64,000 nucleotides of DNA, from assembly GCA_027704905.1 (NCBI GenBank), contig CM051020.1:22145944-22209943 (forward strand), read 5' to 3'. The notes under the pieces were generated by a model. The model had not been told where the DNA came from. It was given only the letters and a program-made list of their open reading frames with translations, and ran no database searches. Position 1 is the first letter of the stretch; each line of letters opens with the position of its first letter. This document shows, one piece after another, positions 24,330-42,874 of the stretch. The DNA comes from Muraenolepis orangiensis (Eukaryota; Chordata; Actinopteri; Gadiformes; Muraenolepididae). A program made the position numbers and the translations under genes.

Positions 24330-24360
<31 letters not shown>
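24330..24360 (+). repeat. (TC)n microsatellite, 3' flank of the LINE
   Basis: About 15 TC units follow directly after the LINE A tract. Together with the 5' tract this shows the target was a TC microsatellite in the same orientation. Confidence 0.95.
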
Positions 24361-25499
<1,139 letters not shown>

Positions 25500-25975
25500 C
25501 CCGGGGTTGGTTGGTTTGTTCCCAGTCTTTCCCAGGTACAGTACCATGTTCTCCTAGCAGAGAGAGGGAGGCCTCCCAGGGCGTGCGAGGCAAGGCTATT
25601 TTTAGCTAAGGACCGGGGGGTGGGGGAGGACCGGGGGGTGGGGGAGGACAGGGGGGTGGGGGAGGACGAGGGGGGGCGTGGAGATGAAGGAGTAAGCATT
25701 TTCTCTCTGTTTTCGCTCTCATTATCGAAGGAACACTCGAGGTGCGAGGCGGACGGAAATAGATGAGGCGAGGCGCATTAAAGGGTGCGTCTACGGCGAG
25801 GAAGGATTCAACCGTTTCTTCTGTAAATAAATGTTAAAAAAACGTCCATAAATGTACAGTTTTATTAACTGTGATGAGGTCTAAATGGTCGTGTTCTCTT
25901 CGGAAAAATGTATTCGGCCATTGCGAGTCCTTTACTAAGACCAAACATATTTGCTTTGCTTTCTACCTGGTCTCT

Positions 25976-26165
25976 CTGCCGGTCTGTCTCTCTGCCTGCC
26001 TGTCTGTCTGCCTGTCAGTTTGCATTTCCATTTATCTGTCTGTCTGTCTGTCTGTCTGCCTGTCAGTTTGCATTTCCATTTATCTGTCTGTCTGTCTGTC
26101 TGCCTGCCTGTGTCTGCCGTGCCATCTGTCTGGCCGTCTGGCCGTCTTTGCCTGTCTGTCTGTCA
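25976..26165. repeat. (CTGT)n tract with an internal duplication
   Basis: TGTCAGTTTGCATTTCCATT followed by TATCTGTC repeats occurs twice. Confidence 0.9.
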
Positions 26166-28384
26166 AGAGCTTTTTTATGTTTATGTGAAAGGTGCTAGTG
26201 GACAGCGGACAGGATTTAGTGATTGAGATTTCTACCCAGATGTAATGGTGTCTTTGCCTGTGTGTGCCTATGTATGAGTGTGTGAATGTGGGAGTGTGCG
26301 TAAGCCTGTGTGTGTGTGTGTGGTTGTGTTTTTGTGTGTGTGTGTGTGTGTGTTTATGCTTGTTTCAACGAGAGGAAAGGACAGAGAAAGAATCAAGCGG
26401 CGAGAGCGAGAGGTAGAAAGATGACAGCAGATGCATTTGCGGGGTACGGCGGAAGGGGGAGATGCTAATCAGATGCTAACACTGATTGGTCCATGAATTC
26501 ACCATGAATTCACCATCGCAAAGGAAGAGGGCGGGCAGAATTGGGCATGATTGAGACGTGATTGGCACAGTGACCTTGACATCCAAGGTCAAGATATGGC
26601 AGTTAAAGACAGCCACTCCAAGACATTTCATAATAACAACCAAGCAGGCAAAAAATATCTGCCCAGCCTCAACAACACACACATAGCACACATTGCTTCT
26701 ACACTATCTACAGTAATGATTCAAATGTACTAAGCTTACAGCTACTATTAAAATGGACATTATTTGGTAGTCTTTCAAAAAATGATGTGTAAAAAAGATA
26801 ATAAATAAATAATACTAAATATATTTCCATTATATTCCTGTTGATGGAGGCTGAGCCTAAACGCTAACGTAAAGCACTAGTAGAGTCCTTAAACTTGAGT
26901 AGAAGTGTTTGTGTTAAATGTAATTATAAGGGTCTTGAAGGTGCTGAGTAAATTAATGGCAACTTTCCATTGAGTAGTTAGTTTTTCTCATCAAATTGTG
27001 TAACATTTTAATGTAATTCAAACTTTAATTCATGAAAACAAAATTCAAGAATCAGATTTACATTTCAAAATATGAACTAAACTAAGTTTGTCAATAAAAG
27101 CCAAAGTGTTGAGTGGTGTAAATGAGTGTAAGTGTATAGAGTACTCAAAGAAAGCAAAACAGTACTTAAGACGTCACCTCACCTCCAGTGAACCTCCTAG
27201 ACATGGTGATCACTCAGGTTATGAACCACCGCGGGCGGTGCACCTCCCCCTGCGACCCCCAGAGGGCCATGGCGACAGTACTTGTACCGAGCAATAAGCT
27301 AATTGATTGAGACATTCATCATCGTAGAAACCGAAACTCGGAGAGCCAACGCGAGAGGCGAGAGCAAGTCTTTGAGAGGGGGGAAAAAAAGGAAAAGAGG
27401 AACGCAGTGATCCGAGTGCTGTTGGCCGTGAGGAATGAGACAAAAGTTGGAAATAAAGATGAATAAGAGGGCCTAGATTCGGGGTTGAAGGTCAAGATTC
27501 CCCCCCCTTCTTGGCTGTAAAATATTGTTAAAAGGGCTTTTTTTACAAAAATCGACCCTCTATAGTAACATCATAAATGAGAGAGTGCCCGCCCAGATGT
27601 ATGACGGACAGATGCATCAGCCTGCGAAAACCATGTATTAAAATCCTACCCTCGTCGTGAGTCAGTAAGTTAATTCCTATTGGCCACAGTGTTGTGTGAC
27701 AGCGTGAAGGCCCGCCCTCGCCCAAGTGGCCCGATTGATTCTTCTGCAGCCAGAACTTCCAGTCATTACTGTGTGATATATTTCCTGCTTGGAGAAATTT
27801 GTAATAACAATAATAATAATAATAATAGTATTTTCCTGATTAGATTCTCTCTGCCTCTGTTTTTCTTTCCCACCACACCCCTTGCACAGAGACTCTCTCT
27901 TTCTCTCTCTCTGTCTAAATAGATTAAAACAAAACGAAGATGGAGGTTTTCTATATCTTCTATACCTATATCTTCTATACCTAACCCTACCTATGGTAGT
28001 CAACACAGCCGAAAAAAGATGTGCTTTTCTCAAAGAAAAGTGGATTCAGCAATAGGATGGTTGACGATAAGAGTACATCTTGGAGGTTCCCGAGTTTGAA
28101 CCCCAATTTTTCAACACAGAACACCTACTCCTTAATGACATTAGTATACTCGCTTTAGTCTACTGAACGACTAAAGAGTAAAGACTGAGTAGCACTCATC
28201 AGGGGTGCTGTAGTGGTACCAGTCTGCAGACACCACTCTACTACCACAGGAAGCCTGGAGGAATGCAGAGCACCACAGAAACACATTAAGAAGCCATTAT
28301 CCACATTTTGGCAGAAAATAACCACTTTAACATGAAAACGGAGGCCGATGAAACCAAACAATTCCCTGGTTGCCAATGAAGGGC
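26166..28384. other. gpr158 intron 2, no gene seen
   Basis: About 2.2 kb of ordinary sequence. A tRNA-SINE-like piece may lie at 28040-28140 (GAGTTTGAACCCC). No exon recognised on either strand. Confidence 0.5.
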
Positions 28385-28768
28385 TGTTCTTGACTCCGTT
28401 AATCTGGTTTCACACCAGTGTGGTGATGTGGAACCACATTGTTCTTGACTCCGTTAATCTGGTTTCACACCAGTGTGGTGATGTGGAACCACATTGTTCT
28501 TGACTCCGTTAATCTGGTTTGACACCAGTGGTGATGTGGAACCACATTGTTCTTGACTCCGTTAATCTGGTTTCACACCAGTGTGGTGATGTGGAACCAC
28601 ATTGTTCTTGACTCTGTTAATCTGGTTTCACACCAGTGTGGTGATGTGGAACCACATTGTTCTTGACTCCGTTAATCTGGTTTCACACCAGTGTGGTGAT
28701 GTGGAACCACATTGTTCTTGACTCTGTTAATCTGGTTTCACACCAGTGTGGGGATGTGAAAACACATT
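28385..28768. repeat. 55-bp minisatellite, about 7 copies
   Basis: Unit TGTTCTTGACTCCGTTAATC + TGGTTTCACACCAGTGTGGT + GATGTGGAACCACAT. The unit contains an internal inverted pair GGTTTCACACC/AGTGTGG. Confidence 0.93.
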
Positions 28769-28867
28769 TTTCTGCAACGTTCTAATAATAGTTCAGATGT
28801 TGATAGCGCAACGTCCACACACAAACATCTACACCCACACTCCCTCCCAACACACTTCATGTTACCA

Positions 28868-28871
28868 TAGG

Positions 28872-28909
<38 letters not shown>

Positions 28910-28918
28910 GAGAGAGAG
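28868..28918. repeat. (CAGA)n then (GA)n tract
   Basis: About ten CAGA units followed by AGAG. Confidence 0.9.
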
Positions 28919-29170
28919 TAGATAAACATATAAATAGATAGGCCAGCTTCTGCGGTTGACAGAATGAAAGAACAGTGTGAGATCAAGAGGAACAACCTAT
29001 TCTGTTTATGGCCACCAAATACACACAGAAACGTGCACACAAGTGGACACACTCACAAACACTAGCATAAGCACACACAAGTGAACATAACACACACAAA
29101 TAGACACACACATGCTCTCCCACTACACACATCAGGAGTGTGTGAACAGGCTCTCACAGCACGGGTGTAC

Positions 29171-29324
<154 letters not shown>

Positions 29325-29489
29325 CACAGGGATTAATTATTCAAGCCGACTCACTGCTGTCCATTACATCACATGTATTATGAAGCAGATATTCGAAAAT
29401 CTATCAGTGTTAATGGGGGGGCTAAGATAACACGTCAGCACCATTAGGGCCACAGTGAACACTAGATCACAACTATCACAGCACCAGTG

Positions 29490-29650
29490 GACACCAGTAT
29501 CACCAGTATCACATATCATATCACCAGTATCACCAGTATCACATATCATATCACCAGTATCACATATCATATCACCAGTATCACCAGTATCACATATCAT
29601 ATCACCAGTACACATCATATCACCAGTATCACATATCATATCACCAATAT
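29490..29650. repeat. ATCACCAGT/ATCACATATCAT tandem repeat
   Basis: Irregular array of two short units, 9 and 12 bp. Confidence 0.88.
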
Positions 29651-30386
29651 CAGCCACTCTGTCCCACCTAACCACCATGTGGCCTCTTCCTGTTTAAGAC
29701 ATTTTAGTATGTTGTACATTTTAATATGACATAAACTGACTTAACAGCAGATAACCAGTATCAGAGATCCCTAGTGATCATCAGTACTGTGGTTTTAAAA
29801 AGGAGCCCAGTGATGCAATGTGATAATAGCCAGGATACAATAAAGCCCTTTCAGCAAGATTAAAATTGTGATTATAAGGGCTACACACGATAAAATGGAG
29901 TCCAAATGTACCTGGCCAGTTGCACAGCAACAAAACGGAAGACGGACACCGAGCTTAGCTAAGCAGTGTCGTTGATTGGTCGATTGACTCTTGACCCCTT
30001 TTCATGTGAGGCATTACATTTCAAGCGTAGCTTTGCAGGTTGCCATGCCTACCATGCTATTGCTCGCCCGTGGCAATGTTCACGTCCTACCACCACCAAT
30101 AACGCAGGACGTGTTCACATCCTGCTTGCCGTTTTCGCTTTGAGATGTCAGCGTGACTTTGGAACATGGAGGCGGTTTGCGTTCGTTGCTTCTGACAGTT
30201 GAACTTGTTTTTGAAGAGTACAAGATCCATTATCGCAGAAACACACTCTGTGTCTCCGAGGCTTACATTAGAGACTTTAAAGCGTAGGTACGATTTGAGA
30301 GTTGTGACGAGAGAGCAGAAAAGAGCTAAAAAGAGACTCTGAATCTGAAATGCGTCTCTCGCTCCCTCTGCCACTGAGAAGTGTTG
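29651..30386. other. gpr158 intron 2, no gene seen
   Basis: No supported gene or repeat recognised. Confidence 0.5.
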
Positions 30387-30464
30387 CATACACACTGTGA
30401 TTAATAGGGTTAACCACCCTAACCCTAACCCTAACCCTAACCCATACACACTGTGATTAATAGG
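30387..30464. repeat. interstitial telomeric repeat between 22-bp direct repeats
   Basis: A 34-bp stretch ending in about five CCCTAA-type units (30409-30442) is flanked by two identical 22-bp copies of CATACACACTGTGATTAATA+GG (30387-30408 and 30443-30464). Confidence 0.85.
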
Positions 30465-30988
30465 CAAGACGGATTCAGCGAATCAATCAGGGAATGAGAT
30501 GTCCTGATCCTCCATGGTGATAATTCAACCACCACCATTAAAAAAACTAAACATAAGTGTACTCCAGAACCAGCCTGACCGGACTAGAACCCGTCCAAAC
30601 CAGTTGCGGCAAGTTCTGTGGGAACCAAACGGTAAATCCGTACAGCTTCGAACAAGACTCCAAACACATGTCCAACCAATCACAAACTTCTCAGGGGGCT
30701 TTGACTGCCAGCCAAGCGGTTTTGGATTCAATCCCCAATGTCAATCACGGTCTACCCTGGAAGCATCTTTCAGCCAGACGTCTAACCCCTATACCTGCTC
30801 CCATCTGATTGATCTGAAACCCCCCCTGTTGCTTCGGATGAGAGCGTCTGGCTGTTGAATAACTACCAAATAGTAAATAGAGTTACATGGGGCACCGTGT
30901 ACGCCACCGTCCAGCTTTATGGCGGCGGGGGGGGGGGGGGGGGGGGGGAATCAATGGCCATTTGAGTCAGTGTCTTCGGCGCACTCAC

Positions 30989-31094
30989 CTCCATGGTGGT
31001 CAGGTTGCATCGATGGGTTCCTGCAAACCAGCCGTCGGAGGAGCACTGGTCGATGTCCACGTCCTGGAGATTAATGTCCACGCGCACCACGCCC
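30989..31094 (-). CDS. gpr158: gpr158 exon 2: cysteine-rich/EGF-like segment
   Basis: This is a 106-nt exon between a polypyrimidine/CAG acceptor (31095-31097) and a consensus GTGAGT donor ending at 30988. Its first base completes the codon split at the end of exon 1, and 35 whole codons follow. It reads GVVRVDINLQDVDIDQCSSD and then a WFAGTH segment, residues 283-317. The stretch DIDQCSSDGWF is, from memory, the same in mammalian GPR158 and different in GPR179, so this exon is the best paralogue evidence. It begins the cysteine-rich module between the Cache domain and the membrane. A 27-base poly-G run lies about 40 bp downstream in the intron. Confidence 0.9.
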
Positions 31095-31218
31095 CTGTGA
31101 AAGGAGAGGAGCCAACGATGAAGTCCCGATGTAAGAAGTAAAGGGAGAGGCCATTTGGTCCATAATGAGACACAGGCAATGCTGGGGAAACAAGTGAAAG
31201 CAACGAAAAATAAAGAGT

Positions 31219-31326
31219 AAATCTAAACCTGGAGGATTTGAATCCTCTTTATTGGTCACACACACAGTGAATGGATGCTTCTCTGCATTTAACCCATCCT
31301 AGTGTTAGGAGCAGTGGGTATCAGCT
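31219..31326 (+). repeat. dispersed repeat, copy 3 of 4
   Basis: Same block with GAATCCTCTTTATTGGTCAC and the TAACCCATCCTAGTGTTAGG end; in gpr158 intron 1. Confidence 0.7.
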
Positions 31327-31997
31327 ATTGGATATATACATATACCGTATATGATTTTTAAAGAAACACCATTCCTTTATTTCGGTTTATAATGTAAAGA
31401 ATATATTTTCCTTCTGTTATTATTAAGTTCTCTTTGTTCACTCCAAAAAAAAAGAAAATATTTTATAATAAAAAGGACAGTACAGTCACAATACAGTTAG
31501 TCTGACGATAGCAAAGCGCTAACTAGCAGGCTAGCGGATGTGACATGCATATGAAAACCACCCAGGCCCCGAGGCTAAAAAGATGTTAGACAAGCGCTCT
31601 CTCGCACTAAACACATGGTTAGCTTGTGTTTGAAGGCGTAGCTCGTGGCACAGTGATAGCTTGCGATAGCGCCATTCACTTGATGAGCCAGATAATGAAG
31701 AGCAGTAGAAAACCTAAAGGGATGTGAAAGTGCCTGAGCGACATCTCGGTGGAAGAGTCTTTGTGCTTTTCCGTTGCTAGAGAAAGCCAAAATCATATTT
31801 CTCTGGATTGTCTGTCACTTGCACCTTATTGTGCTATTCGTGTCTTTTCCTCACACACACACACACATTCTTGCATTCGTTGAGTGATTAGGGACAATCC
31901 GTTTAGTGTCACTTCAGAAAGCTTTGAAAGCAGGCAGTATAAATAATGTCCTAGTCATTATTATCACTGGAGGAAGGGAATGAATGAATTTCCACTT
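31327..31997. other. gpr158 intron 1, no gene seen
   Basis: No supported gene; AT-rich. Confidence 0.55.
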
Positions 31998-32179
<182 letters not shown>

Positions 32180-32525
32180 ACAGTTTGGAATTATGTAACT
32201 TTCATCGGTAACTTCAAACCAAATTAGGGCTGGGCAATAATTAGATATTATCGTTTATCACCTTTCAACGGTTTTGCATCGAAGATTTCGGTTTTAGTCT
32301 AAATAAAACACACAGAGAAGATGACATGCACTTAAATCCTGCAGGTACGGCCCACTGCGTAGGTACAGGTAAGTGGTTTGCCAGATCTGGTTGGCCGGTA
32401 GCACCGTCCGTCTCGCCTCCAGGCCAGATGACCTCATCGCATTCCACCACACGGTCTCTGGCGGCACCCGGAGACACACGCTTAGTGCAGGTTTAACACC
32501 ATTTTTGTAAGCGTGTGTGTGCGAG

Positions 32526-32561
<36 letters not shown>

Positions 32562-32924
32562 AGGGCTAGTCCTCCCTCAAATGGATTGTATTGCATGCAA
32601 ATGGTTTTTAATCAGGCCTAGCTTCTGAAGCAAAAAACAACATTGTGTCACGCATTCAGGAAACATCTAAAAAGGATCATCTTGTCTTCTATCAACTGGG
32701 TAAAGAGTGTGAAGACGGTGAACAGACGGCACATTAAAACAATGCTGGTGAGAAAAATAGACCAAAAAACAGAAGACGTGGTGCACCTCCGTGTCACCTC
32801 TGAACGTCTCATCTCATTGGCAAATGAATGACATAAAAACATAAACAGCAGTAGATATTAGAATATGATACAGGTCGGGGAGTGTGGAGCAAACAGGGCC
32901 GGTACGCCGAGGGAGCACAGGGGG

Positions 32925-33075
32925 GGGGTTAGCGATAGGGAGGAGGGAGGCTCCCTATAGGGGGAGGGAGGCTCCCTATAGGGGGGAGGGAAGCTCCCTA
33001 TAGGGGGAGGGAGGCTCCCTATAGGGGGAGGGAGGCTCCCTATAGGGGGGAGGGAAGCTCCCTATAGGGGGTGGT
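32925..33075. repeat. 22-bp minisatellite, about 6 copies
   Basis: Unit AGGGAGGCTCCCTATAGGGG with one or two extra G. CTCCCTATAGGGGGAG makes each unit nearly self-complementary. Confidence 0.93.
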
Positions 33076-33156
33076 GGTCGTGCACAAATCATCATAGAAT
33101 GGCGAAGACTGTTCAACAGAAGTGTTTATTAGTGATTATTATTATTATAATTTTGC

Positions 33157-33238
33157 AGTCACGGTCACCACGCTGGCCGGTCGCCATCATTAAGGGAATA
33201 CCATGGCTTCACTGAGGCTTTGCAAACTGGCCTGGAAT
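33157..33238. repeat. 82-bp repeat unit abutting (TC)n, copy 1
   Basis: Contains GGCCGGTCGCCATCATTAAG and CTTCACTGAGGCTTTGCAAA. It is nearly identical to 35454-35535, and both copies run directly into TC repeats. Confidence 0.92.
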
Positions 33239-34044
<806 letters not shown>

Positions 34045-34150
34045 GTAAAGATACAAGTGCAACAAGTACAATGGAATGCTTACGCCCCATTCCCTCCCGC
34101 AGTATGAATTTTATAGAACACTATACAATAAGAAATACTGTAAACAATAA
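34045..34150 (-). mobile_element. CR1/L2-type LINE 3' UTR fragment
   Basis: CCCCATTCCCTCCCGCAGTA and flanks match the 3' region of the LINE at 52446-53052 in the same orientation. No coding part is attached. Confidence 0.55.
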
Positions 34151-35453
34151 TAAAGTACTTGACCTCATAGCAGTACTTGGTCTCATATCCTTAATGTAGT
34201 GATGGTTAGGCTAAATAATTATTCAAGTATCATAGTCGTGCCAAACAGAATAAAGGACAGAGTAACAAACATGTCATGCACTTAAATAGGACCTGGGAGG
34301 TAGGAAGAATATAGTTAAGTAAATATTTGAAACTTTTGCAAAATGTGAAAAAAAAAAGCTTGGCACGGCCAGTAATTATGCAGAGATCTTGACCAAAAAC
34401 ATTGTCCCACCCACACATTTAACTGCTCTAACCTTGAATGCCCAGGGTTGCGCATGATGTCATGTTAAAGTGAACGTAGCCAGGAGCCGTTGTCACAACT
34501 AATCATTAGAGTCAGACGCCGTGGAGAATAGCGCCGCAGGAACTCGCCGCTCCACACTGTTTCCGCTGACCTCAGTCACTTTTCACCAAGTTCTGTCAAA
34601 ACAGGCCGAGCACTCTGCTAAACGTCTGTCCTCTCTCGTATTCCTCTCCTCTCCTTATTTGTTTTAATAAAGGGAAGGGCACATTCTGTTCGACTTTTAA
34701 TGGATTTGAATTAAAGGGTAGTTCGATATTCCGGTTGGTGTAGGAGAACAGAAGTACCGACTGGATGCGATTGTCGGCAGCAGTTTAACGACAAGGTACG
34801 TTAAACGGGAAAAACACGGACTGAGTGTGTGTAGGAATGATAATCCATGGACGTGTTTCGAGATGAAATATCATCTCGGTCTGCATGCTGTTCCAAAACT
34901 TCCAACCCAAAGCCGGCGACGATAGAGGGTCATATCCATATCCACATTTTTTATCCACACGTTTCTGCTGGCCATCCATTTTCCATAATCCTTCCTCATA
35001 CACCCATCTACCTGGGCACCTTCTGTTGTGATAGCGGTAAATAGATCAGATTGGTAAATCCCGGTCCTCAGCGGCTCGGTTTCACCACCAGGGGATTAAA
35101 CTAAGGCCATTACAGAGGGAGAGTCCTCTGAGGGTTAGCAGATTACATCGGTCGCTGCTGGCTGTCCCTTCAACCCTCACGTGGACACACTCTATCCCTT
35201 ATAATTCATGTCATCATGACAATTATTATAATACTATTGTCTCGTAGGGTGTGCATGTTTGTGTGTGTGTGTGTGTGCACATGTGTGTGTTGGTTAACGT
35301 GTGCCTGTGTACAAGTGTCAAGAGCGTGTTGTTGAGTGGGTGGTGTGTGTTTCCAATTGCCAATTAGGTCCTGCAGCCCCCATCCTCTCTACAGGAATGT
35401 CAGCTCAAATCGATTCCTCCATAGTTCCACAGCAATGACACTAGAACACACAG
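34151..35453. other. gpr158 intron 1, no gene seen
   Basis: No supported gene; short GT run at 35260-35290. Confidence 0.5.
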
Positions 35454-35533
35454 TCACGGTCAGCACGCTGGCCGGTCGCCATCATTAAGGGAATACCATG
35501 GCTTCACTGAGGCTTTGCAAACTGGCCTGGAAT

Positions 35534-35572
<39 letters not shown>
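35454..35572. repeat. 82-bp repeat unit with (TC)n, copy 2
   Basis: Second copy of the 33157 unit (about one mismatch) followed by about 18 TC units, 2.3 kb from the first. Confidence 0.92.
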
Positions 35573-35574
<2 letters not shown>

Positions 35575-36240
35575 GAAGGAATGAATGAATAGGAGCCAAC
35601 TTGGGGTTAGGTGTGGGGGAAACAAACCCACGGAGCTGGCGTCTTGATAGGCCTTGTGATGCCGTCGCCAGATATATCGATGAATAAATCAAGGGATAAA
35701 TAAATGCTCTTTCATCCGCCGTTATCCACATGTCGTCCTTTGGACGCCCCAGGGCATTGTGGGGGTTTCCCTGGCTTCCCCTTCTTCTTGTTCTCCCGGA
35801 ACCGGTCCACTCCCTCACCCCCCCCCCCCCACCACTCTCAGCTTCCAGCTCTCCCTCCCTCCCTCCCTCCCTCCCCCCAGGGCTCCGCTAGTACAAGGGT
35901 TCCCAAGCTTGTTGCATGTCGTGATCCAACTGGTCCAGGACCAAATAAGAAGACAGTAGAATGACTCTCATCTCAGACAGTCAGAAAGGTGAGATTTATC
36001 CACTCTGTTCGCGCGCTCTCGCTCTCTCTCTCTCTCTCTTCCCCCCCCCCCCCCCACTGTGATCATGCTCAAGTATATTGTGCACGTATCCGTGTAGGTC
36101 TTACACAGTATGTGTGTGTGCCTACGTCTGTCCCTCTGTGTGGCTTTTTTCTGTGTGTGTTTGTGTCCATGCTGCAGCCTGTGCTGTCAACCAATTAAGA
36201 CTGTCTGTCCTCCATGAACATCTGAAAGACCACTCTACAT

Positions 36241-38060
<1,820 letters not shown>

Positions 38061-38066
38061 TCCTAC

Positions 38067-38911
38067 CTGAAGTCTGGGACGAGGTCGGCCTTGAGGCCAT
38101 AGAAGCCCGCCGATAAGGTCAGCAGCCAGCGGGGGGTGAAGCTCCCATGGTCACAGTCCAGGTGCGGGGAGGACCACTTGATGGGCGTTTGGTCCGGGAT
38201 GAAAGTCTCGCCTCTTTTTAAGGAATTGTCCACGGACGTAAAGTCCTGACTCAACACTCGCTTGTGGAAATCCGGCATTTTCCGGTTTTTCACGTCGTGG
38301 TACCACTCTGTTTCGACCGTGCGGTTCTTCAGGTGGTGGTGGGCCACGCCGGACAGGTCCTGGAGGACGATCTCCCCGTCCGCCCGGGTCGCCTGGAGCA
38401 GCACCGAGGGCCCGGGCGCGGAGGACGGTTCCGTGTTGAACGTGACCACCGCCCGGTGGATCTTCGCGTCCCCCTCCAGGATGCTCCTGACGAGGGCATG
38501 GTACCACTCCATGTCCCGCCGGAGACTCTGCTCCCTGGACCTGTTGGCTTGGAGCATCATGTTCAGGAAGTTTGTGGCGTGCAGCACCGTGTCCAGCACG
38601 CTGCCCATGGCGTCGTGCGGGCTCTTGTGTGACCTTGTCCGCAGGGAGGTAAGCTCGTATCTCCGGGAACAGTTGGCGTGTTTCAACGTGCTGGAATCTC
38701 CCGTGTGCAGGAAAGCCGTGACCACCCTGGGGAGATGGCCCTCGGTCCTCCCCGGCGCCTCTTTGGGGCCGCGGGAGGCGCTGAGATGCGCCAGTCGGCG
38801 GCTGCTTTGAGATCTGATGTCGCTTTCTACCGCCGACCATTCTGCATGTTTGTGATTTAATCCAATAACAAGTCCCACTTGCAACAGTAACGATAACCGG
38901 AACACGGCCAT
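38067..38911 (-). CDS. gpr158: gpr158 exon 1: signal peptide and extracellular Cache domain
   Basis: This is the first coding exon of a class C orphan GPCR of the GPR158/GPR179 pair. GPR158 is known as a plasma-membrane receptor that binds RGS7-Gbeta5 and has been described as a metabotropic glycine receptor. The start ATG (38909-38911) opens a hydrophobic signal peptide (MAVFRLSLLLQVGLVIG). The ectodomain follows, with family motifs HATNFLNMMLQ (residues 111-121), EWYHAL (135-140), LQATR (172-176) and VETEWYH (199-205). Potential N-glycosylation sites are N80, N123 and N196. The exon is 845 nt and ends in phase 2 at a GTAGGA donor (38061-38066). A match to GPR158 rather than GPR179 is favoured by VETEWYH, by the next exon and by the neighbouring prtfdc1; GPR179 is the alternative. 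The family call is very secure, the paralogue call good. Confidence 0.88.
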
Positions 38912-39819
<908 letters not shown>

Positions 39820-39939
39820 GCTGTACTGATGGCCGTCTCGCGGGGATCCAGGGCTGAGGGCTGATGACTCACCGTGTGTCGTTGATGACATGAACAGCCT
39901 GTAGGTTGTACTTCAGGTAACTGATGTCGACGTGCAGAC

Positions 39940-40340
39940 ACCGATGGTGATGATGAAGATGGTGATGATTATGGTGACGGTGATGGTGAAGATGGTGATG
40001 ATGATGAAGATGGTGATGATGTTGGTGATGGTGATGATGGTGATGGTGATGATGAAGATGGTGATGGTGATGTTGGTGATGGTGATGGTGATGATGATGA
40101 AGATGATGGTGATGATGGTGATGGTGATGATGAAGCTGGTGATGATGTTGATGAAGATGGTGATGGTGATGGTGTTGATGAAGATGAAGATGGTGATGGT
40201 GGTGATGAAGATGGTGATGATGTTGGTGTTGATGAAGATGGTGATGGTGATGGTGATGATGGTGATGGTGATGATGATGAAGATGGTGATGGTGATGATG
40301 AAGATGGTGATGGTGATGATGTTAATGATGATGATGAAAA
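39940..40340. repeat. GATGGT/GATGAT trinucleotide-based array, 400 bp
   Basis: Interleaved GAT, GGT, GAA and GTT triplets. The triplet period leaves both strands open for over 150 codons, with Met/Val or Ile/Thr repeats; not a gene. Confidence 0.93.
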
Positions 40341-40940
40341 TGTTCAACCCACGAGGTAATTTGTCTAAGGGAAATACTTTCAAGCTTTTATTGCACTGTT
40401 CTCACTCAGACATTAATCAGACATTATGTTAATTTTCGACATTTGTGGATGAATTATGAAAGATCATAGATACATCACTATTCATCTGATTCATCTGAAG
40501 TGCGACATGTCTCTGCTTTATATCAGGCTTAGTATTTAAGTAGTAATACATCTGGCAAACAGATCCAACACAGTGTTGTTCAATACAACACACCCAGACC
40601 TTTTTTTGAATTACGCCATCATATTATTTATTGTATAACTTGTGTTTTAACTTTTACACTTAAGTGAACTGGAAAATAACATGAGCAAAACATAAATGAA
40701 TTGTTATTTTTTTGTAATTATAACATACATGCATGTATGTCCTGTTTTCCCTTTGAATATGGTTAAATGTCATAATAAACCATTCATTTAAAAAAATGTC
40801 ATAATCCAACAGGGCCATCTGTTGTGTAAATTGAAAATCAAAACACAATGAACAATTTGATAAAAATGTGATTAATATTTGGAAACCCTGTAGGACTTTT
40901 GACAGCAAAACATTTCTCCAAAGACACAGCAACCGACATC
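40341..40940. other. intergenic, no gene seen
   Basis: AT-rich, no supported feature. Confidence 0.55.
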
Positions 40941-41235
40941 TTTAGATTTAAGATTCAAGATGATTTTTACAATATAATACATATAAGTACAATATAATGC
41001 TTACTCCCCATTCCCTCCTGCAGTATGAATTACCTACAACAATACTATACTAAACTATACAATACTATACTATACAATACAATACTATACTGTATACTAC
41101 AACATGATATACTACCTATGATATTCTATACTAAATACTATGAACAACACTATATACTTCCAATCCTTATACAATACAACATTATACTATAACAATTCTG
41201 TACACAATATAAAGAACAATAAAGTGACTGATGGA
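40941..41235 (-). mobile_element. CR1/L2-type LINE 3' UTR fragment
   Basis: It begins with tail-like AGATTTAAGATTCAAGATGA, then ACTCCCCATTCCCTCCTGCA as in the 52446-53052 copy. The rest is an ACTATACA-rich degenerate stretch. Confidence 0.55.
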
Positions 41236-41517
41236 TGATTTATAGTACATATGGGGAATTGTCTTGACGTATTGTCACTGAAGCTTGTATATACCAGGCC
41301 ACAGTTCCATCCTTTATCCTCCTAGATCTGGGACCCAAATACAGACCTCCAATTTCAATGTGGTCACAAGTTAGGAAATGCCAGGTGGTTTGTTAGTCTG
41401 TGCACATTGACACACCGCAAGCTTTTTAACTGATCAACTCAAAGAGGTGGAACTTCCTTGAACATCTATTTCTCTCATTCTATTTCCATCTCTTGTTATG
41501 GGTGTCAAGAATTCACT

Positions 41518-42874
<1,357 letters not shown>

